Below, piece after piece: positions 7,351-14,403 of a DNA stretch of 17,107 nt. Made by a program: the position numbers and the translations under genes. The stretch is from Microbacteriaceae bacterium (GTDB taxonomy: Bacteria; Actinomycetota; Actinomycetes; Actinomycetales; Microbacteriaceae). Where the stretch lies: positions 1 to 17,107 of the forward strand of contig JAODAU010000288.1 in assembly GCA_025463615.1 (NCBI GenBank). Reading direction: 5' to 3'. The notes below the pieces were generated by a model. The model ran no database searches and had not been told where the DNA came from. It worked only from the letters and a program-made list of their open reading frames with translations. The number at the start of each line of letters is the position of its first letter. The stretch's first letter is position 1.

Positions 7351-8247
7351 GTGGCCTCCAGCCGCGCCCGGACCCGCCTCGCGGTCCTCGGCTTCCTCGG
7401 ACCGTTCCTGGTGCTGTTCGCCTTCACCATCGTCGCGCCCATCTGCTACGCGCTGTACCAGAGCTTCACGGGCACGCAGCGATCGGGCCCGTACGGCGGG
7501 GGCGACTCGGCCACGGTGTTCGTGGGCCTGGCGAACTACGGGGCGGCGCTCGGAGACCCGGCGTTCGTGTCGAGCCTCGGGCGCGTGCTGCTGTTCGCGC
7601 TGGTGCAGGTGCCGGTGATGATCGTGCTGGCCACCACGCTGGCGCTCATGCTCGACGCGGCGTCGGCGCGGGGCATCCGGTTCTTCCGTTCGGTGTACTT
7701 CCTGCCGTACGGGGTGCCGGGTGTCATCGCGTCGCTGCTGTGGGGGTTCCTCTACACGCCGGGGCTCAGCCCGATCCTCGACCTCGGCAAGGTGCTCGGG
7801 CTGCACCTCGACTTCCTCGGGTCGGGCTCGATCCTGTGGTCGATCGCCAACATCGTGATCTGGCAGTACGCCGGCTACAACATGCTCGTGATCGTCGCCC
7901 AGCTCAAGTCGATCGACGCCGACCTGTTCGAGGCGGCGGCGCTGGATGGCGCGAACGCCTGGCAGGTCGTCACCCGCATCAAGATCCCGCTGGTGGCGCC
8001 GGCGATCGTGCTCACCACCGTGTTCACGATCATCGGCACGCTGCAGCTGTTCGCCGAGCCGCTCGTGCTGAAGCCGCTCACCAGCGCGATCACGTCCGAT
8101 TACACGCCCAACCTCTCGGCCTACAACCAGGCCTTCACCTACAACAATTACAGCCTCGCGGCGGCCGAGTCGGTGATCCTCGCGCTGGTGGCGTGCGGGT
8201 TCTCGTTCGGGTTCCTCAAGCTGGTCGGGCGGAGGACAGCGCAGTGA
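7351..8247 (+). CDS. CUT1 sugar ABC transporter permease (MalF/LacF type)
   Basis: A 298-residue inner-membrane permease of normal length. It opens with a GTG two bases after the stop of the binding-protein gene; no strong ribosome-binding site is visible, which suggests translational coupling. Helix 1 is at about 11-33 (LAVLGFLGPFLVLFAFTIVA). 'VFVGLANYGAALGDPAF' (56-72) is the family's periplasmic block, and 'FFRSVYFLPYGVPGVIASLLW' starts the core transport helices. The EAA loop that contacts the ATPase is at about 194-213: EAAALDGANAWQVVTRIKIP. Six helices can be counted. It pairs with the next gene product. No ATP-binding subunit is encoded here, so a shared MsmX/MalK-type ATPase from elsewhere in the genome is implied. 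Confidence 0.95.
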   Translation: MASSRARTRLAVLGFLGPFLVLFAFTIVAPICYALYQSFTGTQRSGPYGGGDSATVFVGLANYGAALGDPAFVSSLGRVLLFALVQVPVMIVLATTLALMLDAASARGIRFFRSVYFLPYGVPGVIASLLWGFLYTPGLSPILDLGKVLGLHLDFLGSGSILWSIANIVIWQYAGYNMLVIVAQLKSIDADLFEAAALDGANAWQVVTRIKIPLVAPAIVLTTVFTIIGTLQLFAEPLVLKPLTSAITSDYTPNLSAYNQAFTYNNYSLAAAESVILALVACGFSFGFLKLVGRRTAQ

Positions 8248-9083
8248 GGAGTCGTGCGACACAGATCGTGCTGGTGGCCGCGCTCGCGGTGGCGGCGGTC
8301 TACTTCCTGTTCCCGGTGTACTGGCTCGTCATCGCGGCGACCAAGTCGACCGGCACGCTGTTCGGATCGTCGGGCTTCCTGCTCGTGGATCCGCAGCTGT
8401 TCACCAACATCCACAACGTGCTCACGTACGGCGGCGGAATCTACCTGCGCTGGGCCGGCAACAGCCTGCTCTACTCGGGGGTAGGGGCGCTGGTGGCCAC
8501 GGTGCTGTCGATCGCGGCCGGGTACTGCCTGGCGAAGTTCGTGTTCCGCGGTCGCGACCTGTGGTTCAACATCATCCTCGCGGGCGTCATGATCCCGGGT
8601 ACGGCGCTCGCGCTGCCGCTCTTCCTCATGATGAGCCAGGTGGGGCTGGTGAACACCTACTGGTCGGTGCTCATCCCCGCGCTGGTGAGCCCGTTCGGGG
8701 TCTACCTCGGCAGGATCTACGCGGCGGCCGCGGTGCCGGACAGCCTGCTCGAGGCGGCCAGGCTCGACGGCGCGGGGGAGTTCCGCATCTTCGCGACCCT
8801 GGTGCTGCGGCTGATGGCGCCGGCCGCCGTCACCGTGTTCCTGTTCCAGTTCATCGGCATCTGGAACAACTACTTCCTGCCGCTCGTGATGCTCTCCGAC
8901 CAGTCGCTCTACCCGGTGACGCTCGGCCTGGTGACCTGGCAGAGCGTGGCGGACCGGCATCCGGAGCTCTACCAGCTCGCCATCGGCGGCGCCTTCATCT
9001 CGGTGATCCCGATCATGATCGCGATCGTGAGCCTGCAGCGCTTCTGGCGGGCCGGGCTCACCGAGGGCAGCGTCAAGGGCTGA
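8244..9083 (+). CDS. CUT1 sugar ABC transporter permease (MalG/LacG type)
   Basis: A 279-residue permease forming the second half of the channel. The GTG start at 8244 overlaps the previous stop (GTGA) and has GGAGGA eight bases upstream. It has the typical MalG opening 'YFLFPVYWLVIAATKS' (20-35), the 'GNSLLYSGVGALVATVLSIAAGYCLAKF' block, 'ILAGVMIPGTALALPLFLMM', the EAA loop at 170-190 (EAARLDGAGEFRIFATLVLR) and 'FIGIWNNYFLPLVM' with the conserved W-N-N-Y. The C-terminus 'FWRAGLTEGSVKG' is the canonical end of MalG proteins ('F..GL..GAVKG'). Order and overlap with the upstream permease are normal for this transporter class. Confidence 0.96.
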   Translation: MRSRATQIVLVAALAVAAVYFLFPVYWLVIAATKSTGTLFGSSGFLLVDPQLFTNIHNVLTYGGGIYLRWAGNSLLYSGVGALVATVLSIAAGYCLAKFVFRGRDLWFNIILAGVMIPGTALALPLFLMMSQVGLVNTYWSVLIPALVSPFGVYLGRIYAAAAVPDSLLEAARLDGAGEFRIFATLVLRLMAPAAVTVFLFQFIGIWNNYFLPLVMLSDQSLYPVTLGLVTWQSVADRHPELYQLAIGGAFISVIPIMIAIVSLQRFWRAGLTEGSVKG

Positions 9084-9118
9084 CCGCCCCATCCACACCA
9101 CCAGAGAAAGAGACCACG

Positions 9119-10381
9119 ATGCCGCGCGCCTCGACGCCCCACCTCCCCGACCGCCTGGCGATCACGCTCTGGGACTTCAGCTGGTACACCCGCACGATGC
9201 CGGGGGAGCCGTTCGACGACCTCGGCCGCGCGTTCGCCGAGGCGAGGGAGCGCGGCTACAACACGGTGCGCATCTGCGCGGCGCCGCTGCTGCTGTTCGG
9301 CGAGCACGACATCGACACCACGCGGCTGCGTTTCACCAACATGGGGTCGGATGCCGGGCAGCGCACCCGCTGGTACGACGCCGACGGCGGCGCCGTGCTC
9401 GACGGCCGCGCGCACCTTCTCGCCCTGTTCCAGGCGGCGCGCGAGCACGACATGTTCGTGATCGTGTCGTCGTGGGAGTACCAGCAGAGCCCCGCGTTCC
9501 TCGTCGACCCGTCCTGGCACGAGATGCTCACGGCCATCGAGCCGACCCGGCGCCACCGGGCGCTCGCCGCGGCCGAATCCGCGCTCATCGACTTCGTGCG
9601 CGAGGCCGGCCTCGACGACCGCATCGCCTATGTGGAGGTGCACAACGAGGTCGACCTCTCCCGGCTCGACGAGGTGCCGTCCGACGGGCTGGACACGTTC
9701 TGGGCGCAGAAGCCGTACCTCGAGGAGGCGCTCGCCCTGCTGCAGGAGGCGCAGCCGGGCGTGCTGTCGACGGTCTGCTTCGGCATCCCGAACCACCTCG
9801 ACCTCGACTCGATCCCGGATCGCGCGCAGCTCGTGCACATGCACGTCTACGTCTACGGTGTGCTCGCGGCGCTGGAGCGCTGGGCGCAGGTGCGGGCGGC
9901 GCCGCCGGTGTTCCCATCGCCCGAGCTGCGCACGCTGCTGCGCGACGACGCCCCCGACTTCGACAGCTGGACCACCGGCATCGAGCCGTGGAGGCTGCAC
10001 GCGACCGGCATCTCCATGAGCATGTTCTACGCCTACGACTGGGTCGACCCCGTGAAGTGGGACGCGTGGTTGTATCGCCACTTCGGCTCCCACGAGCTGG
10101 CGATGAAGGATGCCATCGACGATCGCCTGCGCGCGTTCGCCACCTGGGCCGCGCGCCGCGACCTCCCGGTGGTGATCGGCGAGGGTTGGGTCGGCTACAC
10201 GCCGCTCGAGGCCGAGTTCGAGGACGGCCCGGTGGGCCAGTACCTCGCCGCGCACGCGGTCGAGCGCTGCCGCGAGCTCGGATACTGGGGCACGGTGGTC
10301 GGGTCGAACTCGGCCCCGCAGCATCCGGGCTGGGGCAACGTCGGGTTCCAGCGACGTACGAACGAGCGCTTCATCGGCTGA
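9119..10381 (+). CDS. Cytoplasmic cellulase-like glycoside hydrolase (clan GH-A type TIM barrel)
   Basis: A 420-residue enzyme without signal peptide. It begins 'RLAITLWDFSWYTRTMPGEPF' and 'ARERGYNTVRICAAP', the first strands of a (beta/alpha)8 barrel. Two glutamates sit where clan GH-A retaining enzymes have their catalytic pair: Glu177 in VEVHNEVDL (the Asn-Glu acid/base motif after strand 4) and Glu355 in VVIGEGWVGYTP (nucleophile after strand 7). 'HMHVYVYG' (240-247) and the late Trp/Ser/Gly-rich 'TVVGSNSAPQHPGWGN' fit the same fold. It resembles proteins annotated as 'cellulase-like' near ABC sugar operons. A purine-rich stretch (GAGAAAGAGA) precedes the ATG. As last gene of the transporter operon, 35 bases after the MalG-type permease, it probably hydrolyses the imported oligosaccharide. 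Specificity cannot be told. Confidence 0.85.
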   Translation: MPRASTPHLPDRLAITLWDFSWYTRTMPGEPFDDLGRAFAEARERGYNTVRICAAPLLLFGEHDIDTTRLRFTNMGSDAGQRTRWYDADGGAVLDGRAHLLALFQAAREHDMFVIVSSWEYQQSPAFLVDPSWHEMLTAIEPTRRHRALAAAESALIDFVREAGLDDRIAYVEVHNEVDLSRLDEVPSDGLDTFWAQKPYLEEALALLQEAQPGVLSTVCFGIPNHLDLDSIPDRAQLVHMHVYVYGVLAALERWAQVRAAPPVFPSPELRTLLRDDAPDFDSWTTGIEPWRLHATGISMSMFYAYDWVDPVKWDAWLYRHFGSHELAMKDAIDDRLRAFATWAARRDLPVVIGEGWVGYTPLEAEFEDGPVGQYLAAHAVERCRELGYWGTVVGSNSAPQHPGWGNVGFQRRTNERFIG

Positions 10382-10387
10382 CGCCGC

Positions 10388-11281
10388 TCAGCCCTTGGCC
10401 TGCCGGCGGTAGGCGGAGGGCGTGACGCCGTGGATGCGCTTGAACTGACGGGCGAAGTAGAACGAGTCGTCGTACCCGACGGCCTGAGACACGTCCTCGA
10501 TCGACCGGGCCGTCGTGTCGAGCAGGTCGCGCGCGCTCGCCATGCGCAGGCGGGTCTGGTAGGTGATCGCCGGTACGCCGGTGAATCGCTTGAACAGCGC
10601 GGCGAAGTACGACGGGCTCATGCCCGCCATCGCCGCGAGCTCGGGCACGTTGACGCGCCGGTTGACGTGCTCGCGCAGGTAGGCGACCGCCCGCCCGATG
10701 GCGTCGTCGGTGCCGCCGACGGTCACCGCTCGCGAGGACGCCACGGAGGAGAGGAGGTGCCAGGCTGCTCCGCCTGCGCGGAGGAGGCTGGCATCCGTCT
10801 CGTCGTATTCCATCGAGCGGATGATCTCGGTGATGAGCCCGACCGTGCCGTACATGTCGGGCACGGTGCGCACGACGGTCGAGGGGGTGAGCCCGGCGAT
10901 GGCGACGAAGTCGGCGACGAGCTCGCCGTCGACGTGCGCCCACCACAGCGTCCACGGGTCGGAGTCGTCCGCCCCGTAGGAGTGCGGCTCGCCCGGCGGC
11001 AGGAGCACCATCTGCCCGGCCTGCACCAGGAAACGGCCGGCGCTCGTCTCGCACCAGCCCTGGCCGCGCGCGCAGACGATGACCACGAGCTGGCGGATCG
11101 GGTTGGCCCGCCCGCGGCCGTGCTGGTCGGCGTGCGGAAAGTAGCCGGCGTCGGTGACGAGGATGCCGCGCGTTCCCGGCCGCGTGAGCGCCTGGTCGAC
11201 ACGGGGCCGGGGCAGCACCAGCATCCGCTGTCCCGGGAACCCCGCCCCGATCAGGGCGTCGACGTCGCGTTCGCTCGGCAT
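10388..11281 (-). CDS. AraC-family transcriptional regulator with cupin-type N-terminal domain
   Basis: A 297-residue one-component regulator. The N-terminal two thirds form a sugar-sensing cupin-type domain ('YFPHADQHGRGRANPIRQLV', 'QAGQMVLLPPGEPHSYGAD', 'PWTLWWAHVDG' are typical). The C-terminal AraC DNA-binding domain runs from about 192: helix-turn-helix 1 in 'VNVPELAAMAGMSPSYFAALFK', helix-turn-helix 2 in 'SIEDVSQAVGYDDSFYFARQF', ending with 'RIHGVTPSAYRR', the family signature. An in-frame stop lies just upstream of the ATG at 11281, which has no ribosome-binding site, so the mRNA may be leaderless; Met20 is a possible alternative. It converges with the transporter operon (6-bp gap) and follows the GH95-like gene on the same strand. 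It most likely activates these sugar genes in response to a sugar. Confidence 0.95.
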   Translation of the reverse strand: MPSERDVDALIGAGFPGQRMLVLPRPRVDQALTRPGTRGILVTDAGYFPHADQHGRGRANPIRQLVVIVCARGQGWCETSAGRFLVQAGQMVLLPPGEPHSYGADDSDPWTLWWAHVDGELVADFVAIAGLTPSTVVRTVPDMYGTVGLITEIIRSMEYDETDASLLRAGGAAWHLLSSVASSRAVTVGGTDDAIGRAVAYLREHVNRRVNVPELAAMAGMSPSYFAALFKRFTGVPAITYQTRLRMASARDLLDTTARSIEDVSQAVGYDDSFYFARQFKRIHGVTPSAYRRQAKG

Positions 11282-11283
11282 TG

Positions 11284-11300
11284 ACTGGTCACGTTACCAC
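11284..11300 (-). promoter_or_regulatory. Candidate promoter/operator of the AraC gene
   Basis: Read on the minus strand this is GTGGTAACGTGACCAGT. TAACGT fits a TANNNT -10 ending nine bases before the ATG. The same bases form the imperfect dyad TGGT-AACGTG-ACCA, 12 of 14 symmetric, and repeat the GTGGTAAC half-site found in the inverted repeat at 11323-11374. Overlap of -10 and half-site suggests autoregulation. Confidence 0.5.
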
Positions 11301-11322
11301 GCCGCGCGCAACCTCCTCCGCG

Positions 11323-11374
11323 AGTGGTAACTTTTTGCTCTCCGGAGCCCCAGGAAGAGCAAAATGTGACCACT
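11323..11374. repeat. Long inverted repeat, probable AraC operator pair
   Basis: The left arm AGTGGTAACTTTTTGCTCT (11323-11341) and the right arm AGAGCAAAATGTGACCACT (11356-11374) are reverse complements at 17 of 19 positions, separated by 14 bases. It lies between the end of the GH95-like gene and the AraC start, about 42-93 bases upstream of that start. The arms are much richer in A/T than their surroundings, unlike GC-rich actinobacterial terminators, and share GTGGTAAC with the AraC promoter. An operator is therefore favoured, though it could also act as an RNA hairpin ending the GH95 transcript. Confidence 0.7.
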
Positions 11375-11382
11375 GGAGTGCG

Positions 11383-14235
11383 CTACTGGATCGAGATGTC
11401 GTCGATGTAGCCGCGGTACCCGCCCGATCCACCGGGCTGGTCGTAGCCGACCAGCAGCCGGTTGACCTGCTTGCCCGAGGAGTGGGTCCCGAGGTTCACG
11501 GTCACGTGGTTCCATGCGTCGAGCGTGAGGTGGCCGCACTGGCTCGCCGGGTGGATGCCGACACCGCCGCTCGTCGTCGCCCCCGAGTCACGCAGCGTCG
11601 AGCCGTCCGAGAAGATCAGGTCCACGGCGACGCACTCGCTGTTGGTACTGCCCGCGGCGACGTACGGGGTGGTCGCGTTGCTCTGCGGGTAGATCCAGTA
11701 CGAGAGCGTGGTGGCCGAGCCCACGGGGAGGGTCGCTGCGCTGAAGTCGAAGACCTTCAGGTAGGCGTGCGGGCTGCCGCCGCCGGCGGAACCCGAGTAC
11801 ATCAGCGACGTGGTGCCCGCGTGCTGCGTCTCGCCGCTGCGGGTGCCCGCCTCCGGTCCCGGTGCGCCGGCGATGCCCGTGACGGAGGAGATGTTGCCGC
11901 CCGTCGTGTCGACGGTGTCCGTCCAGGTCGGCTGCGGGTTGCCCGATTCGAAGCCGGTGGTGAACGTGCCGTTGTTGGTCACGGTGCCGCCCTCGGGCGC
12001 CGCAAGCCTGGTGAGGATCGTGGCATACGAGGTGCCGTTGGGGGCGAGGTGGATCACGTCGTTCGCCGATGTCGTCACCGTGATCGTGCTGCCGGACACG
12101 GTGCCCGCCGAGGCGCCGTTTCGGTACAGCGCGAGCGTCTGGCCCGGCCACGGGTTGGTGAACGTGACGCTCCCGCCCTTCTGGCTGACCACCCTGAGGT
12201 ACTGCACGGCGCCGCCCTCGAGGTCGCTCGAGACGAGGAATCCGCCGCTGGCCGCGAGGTCGCCGAACTTGGCGTTCGTCGCCGTGGGCCAGTCCGCGAA
12301 GACCTTGATGTCGTTCTGGAACGACTGCAGCAGCATCTCATCGAGACCCGAGGTCGTCACGTTCAGGTTCTCGATGCCGCCGCCGTTGTGGTGGATCGCC
12401 ATGTTGTTGAAGCTGTTGCTGGTTGCCTCCGTGTGCAGGTTCGAGAGGATGGTCGCCGGGTTGTAGCCGACCCGGGCGGCCGCCGCGTAGAACGTGGCGG
12501 GGGCATTGCCGCCGTGCCAGGCGCTCGGCAGCTGGGCGATCGTGTTCTTTCCGTTCGCGATGTCGGTGGCCGAACTGTCCAGCCCGACCAGGCCGCCGGG
12601 GTAGATGTACTGGGCCGCGATGTCGTTGCCGTCGTCGACGAACGAGCTGCCCACCTCGGTCTCCCGCACGACCGTCACGCCGTTGAGCGTCTGCGTGGCG
12701 GGCACGCTGAGGTGGGTGAGGATGTTCTGCCACGTCGCGCGGGTGGTCGAGTCCACGTTCAGCGCTGTGCTCATGTCCACGAGCCCGGTGAAGAGCAGGT
12801 GCACGAGCCCCAGCGACATGCTGCTGTTGGTCTGCGGGTAGGCCTGGTCCTCGTGCGGCGCGTCGTTGGTGATCACGTACCGGTTGTTCGCGGAGTCGAA
12901 TGTGAGGTAGTTCTGCCAGAACAGCCCCACCTGCTTGAGCCACGGATACACCGAGTTCGCGTACGTTGTGTCGCGAGTGCCCTGCCAGCGCATCACCATG
13001 TTGCTGGCGAGGTTCACCGCGTTGGACTTCTGGTTGTGCAGGTTCGTGTCGGCGCTGGTGCCGAGCGGCGAGATGCCGACGGGGTAGTAGACGCCGGTGA
13101 ATCCGTTGCTCGTGGCGAGCGTCTGCGCGTTGGACTGGTAGTCGAGCACCGGCTTGTCGTATGCGGCGGCCTGGTCGACGTGGTTGGTCGAGAGGGCGGC
13201 GTAGAACGGCGTCTCGTAGTTGTAGTTGGTGTGGTAGTCGCCGTTCCAGTTCATGCTCGACTGGGTGATCCACGGCCCCCAGAGTCCCGGCGCGTACTTG
13301 CCGGCGTGGCTGGCGCTGCCGAGCAGGTACAGCGACCCGTACCAGCTCTTCTCGATGGCCTTGTCGGTGATCTCGACGAAGGACTTGCCCCAGAAGGTCT
13401 GCCACCACGCGCGGTGCGTGCCGTTGAGCGTGGTCACGTCGGACTGGGCAAGCGCGCTCACCAGGCCATCGGCCGCGGTCTGGTAACCCGACGTGTCGAT
13501 GCTGCTCTGGATGCCGGCGACCAGCGTCGAGGTCGTGCCCGGCTGCACCGTGACAGTCACCCTGTTGCCCGAGATGGACTGCGTGCCGCCGATGGTGCGC
13601 GCGGCGATGCGGGCCTTCGGGTCGCTGGATCCGCCGGCGTCGGCCACGACATCCGCGTTGAGCACGTTGCCCGTGGTCGAGACCGTCGGGGTCCCGCCGG
13701 CGCCGTTCTGCAGCGTGATGCCGATGCTCTGCGCGCTGCCGCCGGTGAGGGTGAACGATGTGACGAGGAGGTCTTCGGTCGCGGACATCCAGCTCGTGGT
13801 CGTGAGGGTCTGGCTGCCGAGCACGTAGGTGCCGCGCACCTCGGCGTGGGCGATGTCCTGCACGACGTTGTAGGACGAGCCGGCGAGTCCGGTCGCCGCG
13901 ATCACGACCCTGCCGAGCGGTTTGATCGCGTGGGTGGTGCCGGAGAAGAAGTCGTTCTTTCCGAGGTACAGCGTCTGGTTGTTGATCGAGCCGCCGATGG
14001 CGACACCGACGTCTCCGTTGCCGAGGAGCGGGGCATCCGTGGTCTCGCCGCTGGTGAGCACGGTCGGGGGTGTGGTCCACTGCCCCGAGTACTGGGAGAC
14101 GATGCGCATGGCGTGGGTCGAGGTGGTGGTGTCGGCGAGCGCTGGCTGGGCGATTCCGACGGTGAGTGCCGACGAGATGAGCAGTCCGGTGACTGCTGCG
14201 CCGAGGATTCGGCGGGTGGAGCGGCGATGCGTCAT
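11383..14235 (-). CDS. Secreted GH95-like glycoside hydrolase with C-terminal binding-like module
   Basis: A 950-residue exported enzyme. The ATG at 14235 has GGAAGG upstream and opens a signal peptide with an RR pair (STRRILGAA) and cleavage after ALA at about residue 34. The N-terminal beta domain shows APLLGNGDVGVAIGG (68-82), the GH95 'LPIGNGRLGA' signature, and LGKNDFFSG. The (alpha/alpha)6 barrel contains YHTNYNYE (334-341), where Asn337 and Asn339 match the Asn-X-Asn of GH95 fucosidases, PHEDQAYP with Glu462 as likely acid, and GLDEMLLQS (630-638). From about 755 a jelly-roll-like module (SLMYSGSA, TTLSYWIYP, GYIDDISI) looks like carbohydrate binding. GH95 members cleave alpha-L-fucosides or alpha-L-galactosides; this divergent member may differ. 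It precedes the AraC gene on the same strand. Confidence 0.85.
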   Translation of the reverse strand: MTHRRSTRRILGAAVTGLLISSALTVGIAQPALADTTTSTHAMRIVSQYSGQWTTPPTVLTSGETTDAPLLGNGDVGVAIGGSINNQTLYLGKNDFFSGTTHAIKPLGRVVIAATGLAGSSYNVVQDIAHAEVRGTYVLGSQTLTTTSWMSATEDLLVTSFTLTGGSAQSIGITLQNGAGGTPTVSTTGNVLNADVVADAGGSSDPKARIAARTIGGTQSISGNRVTVTVQPGTTSTLVAGIQSSIDTSGYQTAADGLVSALAQSDVTTLNGTHRAWWQTFWGKSFVEITDKAIEKSWYGSLYLLGSASHAGKYAPGLWGPWITQSSMNWNGDYHTNYNYETPFYAALSTNHVDQAAAYDKPVLDYQSNAQTLATSNGFTGVYYPVGISPLGTSADTNLHNQKSNAVNLASNMVMRWQGTRDTTYANSVYPWLKQVGLFWQNYLTFDSANNRYVITNDAPHEDQAYPQTNSSMSLGLVHLLFTGLVDMSTALNVDSTTRATWQNILTHLSVPATQTLNGVTVVRETEVGSSFVDDGNDIAAQYIYPGGLVGLDSSATDIANGKNTIAQLPSAWHGGNAPATFYAAAARVGYNPATILSNLHTEATSNSFNNMAIHHNGGGIENLNVTTSGLDEMLLQSFQNDIKVFADWPTATNAKFGDLAASGGFLVSSDLEGGAVQYLRVVSQKGGSVTFTNPWPGQTLALYRNGASAGTVSGSTITVTTSANDVIHLAPNGTSYATILTRLAAPEGGTVTNNGTFTTGFESGNPQPTWTDTVDTTGGNISSVTGIAGAPGPEAGTRSGETQHAGTTSLMYSGSAGGGSPHAYLKVFDFSAATLPVGSATTLSYWIYPQSNATTPYVAAGSTNSECVAVDLIFSDGSTLRDSGATTSGGVGIHPASQCGHLTLDAWNHVTVNLGTHSSGKQVNRLLVGYDQPGGSGGYRGYIDDISIQ

Positions 14236-14292
14236 TGCGTACCTTCCAGGAGGGTTCGTCGTTGATCCCGAATTAAACCAAACAATGGGGTT

Positions 14293-14322
14293 ATTCTTAC
14301 GGGGTGATCCACGGGATGTCAA
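14293..14322 (-). promoter_or_regulatory. Candidate promoter of the GH95-like gene
   Basis: On the minus strand a consensus -35, TTGACA (14317-14322), is followed after 17-18 bases by TAAGAAT (14293-14299). It lies 58 bases upstream of the GH95 start, and the AT-rich stretch between 14270 and 14299 is unusual for this window. A consensus -35 suggests a fairly strong promoter that a repressor or catabolite control may hold down. Confidence 0.55.
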
Positions 14323-14390
14323 CGGGGGCGTCCAAGCCCGCGTTAACCAACGTGTGGCCGACAGTTCCCGTCGATTCCACCTGGCGCGCC

Positions 14391-14396
14391 TACCGT
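14391..14396 (+). promoter_or_regulatory. Candidate leaderless -10 element (TACCGT) of the phosphatase gene
   Basis: TACCGT fits TANNNT and ends exactly seven bases before the GTG at 14404. No ribosome-binding site lies between. This favours 14404 over the in-frame GTG at 14395, which overlaps the hexamer. Confidence 0.5.
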
Positions 14397-14403
14397 GGCG
14401 CGG

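Noticed and set aside
7216..8262. Minus-strand frame of 348 codons across the MalF-type permease
   Set aside because: The composition is mostly Arg, Glu, His and Asp, the expected antisense of hydrophobic membrane-protein codons.
8969..10324. Minus-strand frame of 451 codons across the cellulase-like gene
   Set aside because: No domain pattern was seen, and the sense strand has both catalytic glutamate motifs and a fitting operon position.
11323..11374. Inverted repeat read as a plain transcription terminator of the GH95-like gene
   Set aside because: The arms are AT-rich, there is no T-run after the stem in the minus direction, and the half-site recurs at the AraC promoter, so an operator fits better. 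A hairpin role is not excluded.
11281..14265. A 994-codon plus-strand open frame antisense to the GH95-like gene
   Set aside because: Its translation is rich in Arg, Gly, Val and Ala with no domain pattern. It mirrors the third-position GC bias of the minus-strand gene, which has signal peptide and family motifs.
14395..14403. GTG at 14395 as start of the phosphatase
   Set aside because: It overlaps the likely -10 hexamer TACCGT; the GTG at 14404 has the correct leaderless spacing.
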